Of a DNA stretch of 9,116 nt, positions 5,803-9,116 are shown in pieces. The notes below the pieces were generated by a model, which worked only from the letters and a program-made list of their open reading frames with translations, searched no databases and was not told the DNA's origin. Position 1 is the first letter of the stretch. Each line of letters opens with the position of its first letter. Source of the stretch: an uncultured Gammaproteobacteria bacterium (GTDB taxonomy: Bacteria > Pseudomonadota > Gammaproteobacteria > Rariloculales > Rariloculaceae); contig CAMPKU010000188.1 in assembly GCA_946887385.1 (NCBI GenBank), positions 1-9,116 on the forward strand, in the 5' to 3' direction. The translations under genes were made by a program, and so were the position numbers.

Positions 5803-5828
5803 CGGCATAGTGCCCCTTCGGCAAGCTC

Positions 5829-6473
5829 GTGGAATGGAACGATTGGCAGGCGCGGGTGTGGCGAGGCAAGGCAGCCTCCATCGCTCGCGCGGTCGTTCCT
5901 ACGGGTTTTCGCGAGCTCGATAGCCGATTGCCCGGCGGCGGCTGGCCGCTAGGCGCCATTACGGAAATACTCGTCGACGGTTACGGCATCGGTGAGCTCG
6001 GTTTGTTGATGCCGGCGTTAGCGGCATTGACGCAAGCCGATCCTGCTACACCTAAGAAGTGGGTCGCTTGGATTGCGCCGCCCTTCGTGCCCTATGCCCC
6101 TGCTTTGCAGCAGCACGGCGTCGCCGTCGATCGTTTGCTCATGATTCATCCCACGTCGGGCGGCAAGAGCCGATTTTGGGCCATCGAGCAAGTCGTGCGT
6201 TCGGGATCCAGCGCGGGGGTGTTGGCATGGATTGCCGCGGCGGATGACATTGTGTTGCGGCGCCTGCAGTTGGCGGCCGAGGCCCACGGTTGCTGGGTGC
6301 TGCTGTTCCGGCCCGTGAGCGCGAGTCAACAGCGCTCACCGGCGGCATTGCGGATTCGGTTGTCGCGCGCGCTCGCGGCCACTCGCGTGGACATCATCAA
6401 GTGCAGGGGCGGGAAGCCGGACGTCGTCGATATCGCAGGCGTCGCGCTCGACGCGGAGGCTTTGAGCCGGTGA
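5829..6473 (+). CDS. imuA: ImuA, RecA-fold mutasome accessory protein
   Basis: ImuA is the RecA-like (SulA-related) first component of the ImuA-ImuB-DnaE2 damage-tolerance system. It works with ImuB and DnaE2 in SOS mutagenesis. The 214-residue product has the family opening: VPTGFRELDSRLPGGGWPLGAITEIL (23-48), then DGYGIGELGLLMPALAAL (50-67). The second stretch sits where RecA has its Walker A loop but has no GK[ST], so canonical ATP binding looks lost. A GGK at 111-113 is too far downstream to be that loop. The start is a GTG; an in-frame TAG at 5808-5810 and no other start codon between leave no alternative. It begins 26 bp after lexA with no SOS box in the gap, so it should be co-transcribed with lexA. 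Confidence 0.9.
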   Translation: MEWNDWQARVWRGKAASIARAVVPTGFRELDSRLPGGGWPLGAITEILVDGYGIGELGLLMPALAALTQADPATPKKWVAWIAPPFVPYAPALQQHGVAVDRLLMIHPTSGGKSRFWAIEQVVRSGSSAGVLAWIAAADDIVLRRLQLAAEAHGCWVLLFRPVSASQQRSPAALRIRLSRALAATRVDIIKCRGGKPDVVDIAGVALDAEALSR

Positions 6474-6479
6474 TCCTGT

Positions 6480-7985
6480 ATGCCGCGTACTCTAGAATCT
6501 CTCGATCTATTTGCGCCGGAAGCGGTTTCCACTCCGCATGCCGAACGCCGGCCGGTGCCGCGCAAGCCGCAGCTTTGGGTGGCCGTCTCGCTGCCGAATC
6601 TGCCGCTCGAGTGCCTACCCGCCGTTCTGCCTGAGCCCGCGGTCGTCGTCGAGGCCGAGCGGGGCCAATTGCACGTCGTCGCCGCGAATGCGGCGGCAGT
6701 CGAAGCAGGCATCGCGCGGGGAACGAAACTGAGCACGGCGCTGGCTCTGGCGGCGTCTTTACAGGTGTTCGAGCGCGCCGCTCATCGCGAGCTCGCAAGT
6801 CTCGAGTCTTTGGCCAGCTTCGCCGGCTCACTCACTTCTACAGTGAGCATCGAGGCGCCGGAAAGCGTTCTGCTCGAGGTGGCCGGCAGTCTCAAGCTGT
6901 TCGGCTCGCTCGAGACCATCAAAGCCGAGCTTCGCGTCGAGCTCGCCCGGCGCCATCGCGATTTCAACCTGTGCGCGGCTCCCACAGCCACCGCTGCTCT
7001 GTGGCTCGCGCGAGCGGCGAGCCACGATGTTTTGCAATGGCAGCAATTGGCCGGGCGGTTGGCGGCGCTGCCGTTGGCAGCGACGCTTTGGCCGCCGAGC
7101 GTGCAGGCGCTATTAAAGGAGCTCGGGCTGCGAACCCTAGGCGATTGCGCGCGTTTGCCGCGAGAGGGCTTTGCGCGACGAGTAGGAAAAACCTATTTGC
7201 TCGAGCTCGACCGAGCGTTCGGCCGCAGTGTCGATCTGCGTGCGGAGCGGCAGACGCCGGAAGCTTGGAGCTCACGGGCCGAGCTCGGCCAAGAAACCGT
7301 CAACCGCGTCATCTTCAGCGAAGCGATCGAGCAGCTTCTCGACGAGCTCACCGCGCAGCTTCGCAAGCGGCAAGCGCAGATCGACAGTCTCGAGCTCGCT
7401 TTCGAGCATCTACATCGGCCGCCGACGGTCGAACGCTTCGATTTACGCGAGCCGGCGCACGATCGAGAGCGGCTTCTGCATCTCATCGAAGATCGATTGG
7501 AACGCAGCGTTTTGCCGGTTCCGGCCGTTGCCGTGCGAATGGCGAGCGGCGTTTTCCGGGCTCTCGAGCGGAAGGATGCCGATCTGTTCGAAGCCAAGCC
7601 TTTCGAAGAGCAAGCGCAAGTGCTGCTCGAGCGGCTGCAAGAGCGATTCGGCAGGTCGGCGGTGTATGGGCTTCGTGCCGTTCCCGAGCACCGGCCGGAA
7701 AAGGCGTGGGCGAAATGGCTCGGAGAAGCTCGAGCGCGCCGCGAGGCGCACTGGCCGAAGAGCGAAGCGCGGCCGCTGTGGCTGTTGCCGGTGCCCGTGG
7801 CCATCGAGGCTCGCCGCGAGTCGCTCGAGTTGTGCTCGGGACCCGAGCGCATCGAAAGCGGCTGGTGGGACGAGAGCGACGTGGGCCGCGATTACTACAC
7901 CGCGAAAAACGGCGCCGGTCAAAGGCTGTGGGTCTTCCGCGATCACCGCACGCGCTCGTGGTTCGTGCACGGGCTATTCGGCTGA
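6480..7985 (+). CDS. imuB: ImuB, catalytically inactive Y-family polymerase homologue
   Basis: ImuB is the scaffold of the mutasome, linking the sliding clamp, ImuA and DnaE2. The 501-residue protein has a Y-family fold: palm-like WVAVSLPNLPLE (33-44), VSIEAPESVLLEVAGSLKLFG (122-142), a fingers/HhH region LGLRTLGDCARLP (216-228), little finger (about 260-365) and an ImuB C-terminal domain ending WVFRDHRTRSWFVHGLFG. The acidic residues expected in active Y polymerases are missing (SLP replaces the first Asp motif, SIEAPE replaces SIDEA), as usual for ImuB. About 30 extra residues precede the usual start. They include SLDLF (7-11), close to the clamp motif QL[SD]LF; the region near 366-370 has a weaker DADLF. 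Start: ATG six bases after imuA; a later start at the GTG coding Val34 is possible. Confidence 0.93.
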   Translation: MPRTLESLDLFAPEAVSTPHAERRPVPRKPQLWVAVSLPNLPLECLPAVLPEPAVVVEAERGQLHVVAANAAAVEAGIARGTKLSTALALAASLQVFERAAHRELASLESLASFAGSLTSTVSIEAPESVLLEVAGSLKLFGSLETIKAELRVELARRHRDFNLCAAPTATAALWLARAASHDVLQWQQLAGRLAALPLAATLWPPSVQALLKELGLRTLGDCARLPREGFARRVGKTYLLELDRAFGRSVDLRAERQTPEAWSSRAELGQETVNRVIFSEAIEQLLDELTAQLRKRQAQIDSLELAFEHLHRPPTVERFDLREPAHDRERLLHLIEDRLERSVLPVPAVAVRMASGVFRALERKDADLFEAKPFEEQAQVLLERLQERFGRSAVYGLRAVPEHRPEKAWAKWLGEARARREAHWPKSEARPLWLLPVPVAIEARRESLELCSGPERIESGWWDESDVGRDYYTAKNGAGQRLWVFRDHRTRSWFVHGLFG

Positions 7986-7991
7986 GCGCTC

Positions 7992-9116
7992 ATGGGATCC
8001 TGCAACGGCACCAACGGCGTTTACGCCGAGCTTCACTGCCTCAGTAACTTTTCGTTCTTGCGCGGAGCTTCGCATCCGCAAGAGCTCGTGCTAACCGCGG
8101 CAGAGCTCGGTTTCGCGGGGATCGCTGTCACAGACGTGTGTTCCGTGGCCGGCGTAGTGCGAGCGCATACGGCCGCCAAAGGCTTGCCTCTCAAGCTCGT
8201 CATCGGCAGCGAGCTTACGTGCACGGACGGGCTCAAAGTCGTCGCGCTGGCCGAGGATCGCCGGGCGTATGCGGCGCTCTGTGGGCTCATCAGTCGAGCA
8301 CGCCGGGCAGCACCCAAAGGAGAGTTTCGCGTCGAACGTCACGATATCGCCGAGTGCTTGAGCGCGCACGGCTTGCTGCTCTGGATTCCACGTTTTGGCC
8401 AGCCGGAAACCGATGCCGAGGCCGGCCGCTGGTTGCAGCAGCGTTTCGAGGGCCGCACATGGTTGGCTGTCGAGCTTCTGAATGCAGGCAACGACCGCCG
8501 GCAGCTTGCTCGAGCGCGAGCGCTCGGCCAGGAGCTTGCGCTGCCGCTGGTTGCGGCCGGCAATGTCCACATGCACAGCCGCGAGCGCCGGATGCTGCAA
8601 GACACGCTCACGGCCATCCGGCGCAAGATGCCGCTCGATACGCTCGGCTTCGAGCTGCATCCGAACGCCGAGCGCTGCCTGCGGCCCGTTGACGAGCTCG
8701 AGCGGCGATATCCCGCCGAGCTCCTGCACGAATCGCTGGCGATACTCGAGCGCGTGAGCTTCTCGCTCGACGAGCTGCGCTACGAATATCCGTACGAGCT
8801 CATTCCGGCGGGCGAGACCCCCGCGAGCTACTTGCGCACCTTGACCGAGCAAGGCTGCCGCTGGCGTTGGCCGGGCGGCGAGTCGCCGAAGGTGCGCAAG
8901 CTCATCGAGCACGAGCTCGAGCTGATTGCCGAGCTGCGCTACGAGGCGTATTTCCTCACCGTCCACGACATCGTGAGCTACGCGCGCAGCATTGGCATTT
9001 TGTGCCAAGGCCGAGGCTCGGCCGCGAATTCCGTGGTGTGTTTTTGCTTAGGCATCACCGAGGTCGACCCCGAGCGCATGCAGACCTTGGTCGAGCGCTT
9101 TATCTCGAAGGAACGC
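7992..9116 (+). CDS. dnaE2: Error-prone DNA polymerase DnaE2/ImuC (N-terminal part)
   Basis: DnaE2 is the C-family polymerase that does the mutagenic synthesis in the ImuA-ImuB-DnaE2 system. The frame is open from the ATG six bases after imuB to the right edge (375 codons; full proteins are about 1,000-1,080). The start YAELHCLSNFSFLRGASHPQEL (11-32) is the DnaE2 PHP-domain signature. TDVCSVAGVVRAH (47-59) follows; homologues I recall have TDEC, so Val49 is a difference at a PHP motif. AGNVHMHSRERRMLQDTLTAIR (about 194-215) and CQGRGSAANSVVC (338-350) mark the start of the polymerase core. The window stops at FISKER, just before the expected PDIDxD motif with the catalytic aspartates, so polymerase competence cannot be judged. 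Fourth gene of the lexA-led operon. Confidence 0.95.
   Translation, partial: MGSCNGTNGVYAELHCLSNFSFLRGASHPQELVLTAAELGFAGIAVTDVCSVAGVVRAHTAAKGLPLKLVIGSELTCTDGLKVVALAEDRRAYAALCGLISRARRAAPKGEFRVERHDIAECLSAHGLLLWIPRFGQPETDAEAGRWLQQRFEGRTWLAVELLNAGNDRRQLARARALGQELALPLVAAGNVHMHSRERRMLQDTLTAIRRKMPLDTLGFELHPNAERCLRPVDELERRYPAELLHESLAILERVSFSLDELRYEYPYELIPAGETPASYLRTLTEQGCRWRWPGGESPKVRKLIEHELELIAELRYEAYFLTVHDIVSYARSIGILCQGRGSAANSVVCFCLGITEVDPERMQTLVERFISKER

Noticed and set aside
6120..6180. GGKS in ImuA as a possible ATP-binding P-loop
   Set aside because: It lies at residues 111-114, long after the RecA-like position of the loop (about 50-58), and is not preceded by the usual glycine-rich strand-loop pattern.
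6971..8047. 358-codon forward frame overlapping imuB and the start of dnaE2
   Set aside because: The translation is an arginine/alanine/serine-rich shadow of the imuB frame without any domain; imuB in the other frame is well supported.
8091..9008. Long reverse-strand open frame (305 codons) opposite dnaE2
   Set aside because: It is a mirror of the dnaE2 coding strand, which carries clear PHP and polymerase motifs; nothing recognisable is encoded on the reverse strand.

Overview
The window looks like chromosome from a GC-rich gammaproteobacterium. The order yceF (reverse), then yceD-rpmF-plsX-fabH (forward), is the Escherichia coli order for this locus, and the small lipoprotein has an OprI-type C-terminus like that of Pseudomonas. 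A finer placement (for example a Xanthomonadales- or Nevskiales-like lineage) would be a guess. All genes but one read as intact members of known families; dnaE2 is cut by the right edge, and there may also be a 12-codon gene tail at the left edge.

Left part (1-3464): a possible gene tail and a forward terminator face the convergent gene yceF, a Maf-type m7GTP pyrophosphatase. A 76-bp gap holding a good sigma70-type promoter separates yceF from yceD-rpmF-plsX-fabH. This cluster makes the YceD (DUF177) protein, ribosomal protein L32, the acyl-phosphate synthase PlsX that feeds phospholipid synthesis, and FabH, which starts fatty-acid chains. plsX and fabH share one base. The usual next gene, fabD, is absent; the cluster ends at fabH.

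Middle part (3465-5190): a periplasmic LysM plus YkuD L,D-transpeptidase of the ErfK/YbiS/YcfS type runs convergently into a small alanine-rich Lpp/OprI-type lipoprotein that ends in lysine. Two tandem intrinsic terminators for the lipoprotein gene lie between them. In characterised bacteria this enzyme class joins the terminal lysine of Lpp to peptidoglycan, so the pair looks like an enzyme and its substrate side by side. The lipoprotein promoter and the lexA control region share a 237-bp gap.

Right part (5127-9116): an SOS mutagenesis operon, lexA-imuA-imuB-dnaE2. Two back-to-back LexA boxes, one base apart and forming a 33-bp near-palindrome, overlap the promoter. No other LexA box was seen before imuA, so LexA probably controls itself and the whole translesion mutasome from this one site. 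dnaE2 runs off the right edge just before its catalytic aspartate motif.

I found no CRISPR array, tRNA, rRNA or insertion sequence, and no clearly new system. The points most worth checking are the transpeptidase-lipoprotein pair, the fused double LexA operator, an N-terminal clamp-motif-like extension on ImuB, and two promoters placed so close to start codons that their mRNAs may be leaderless.
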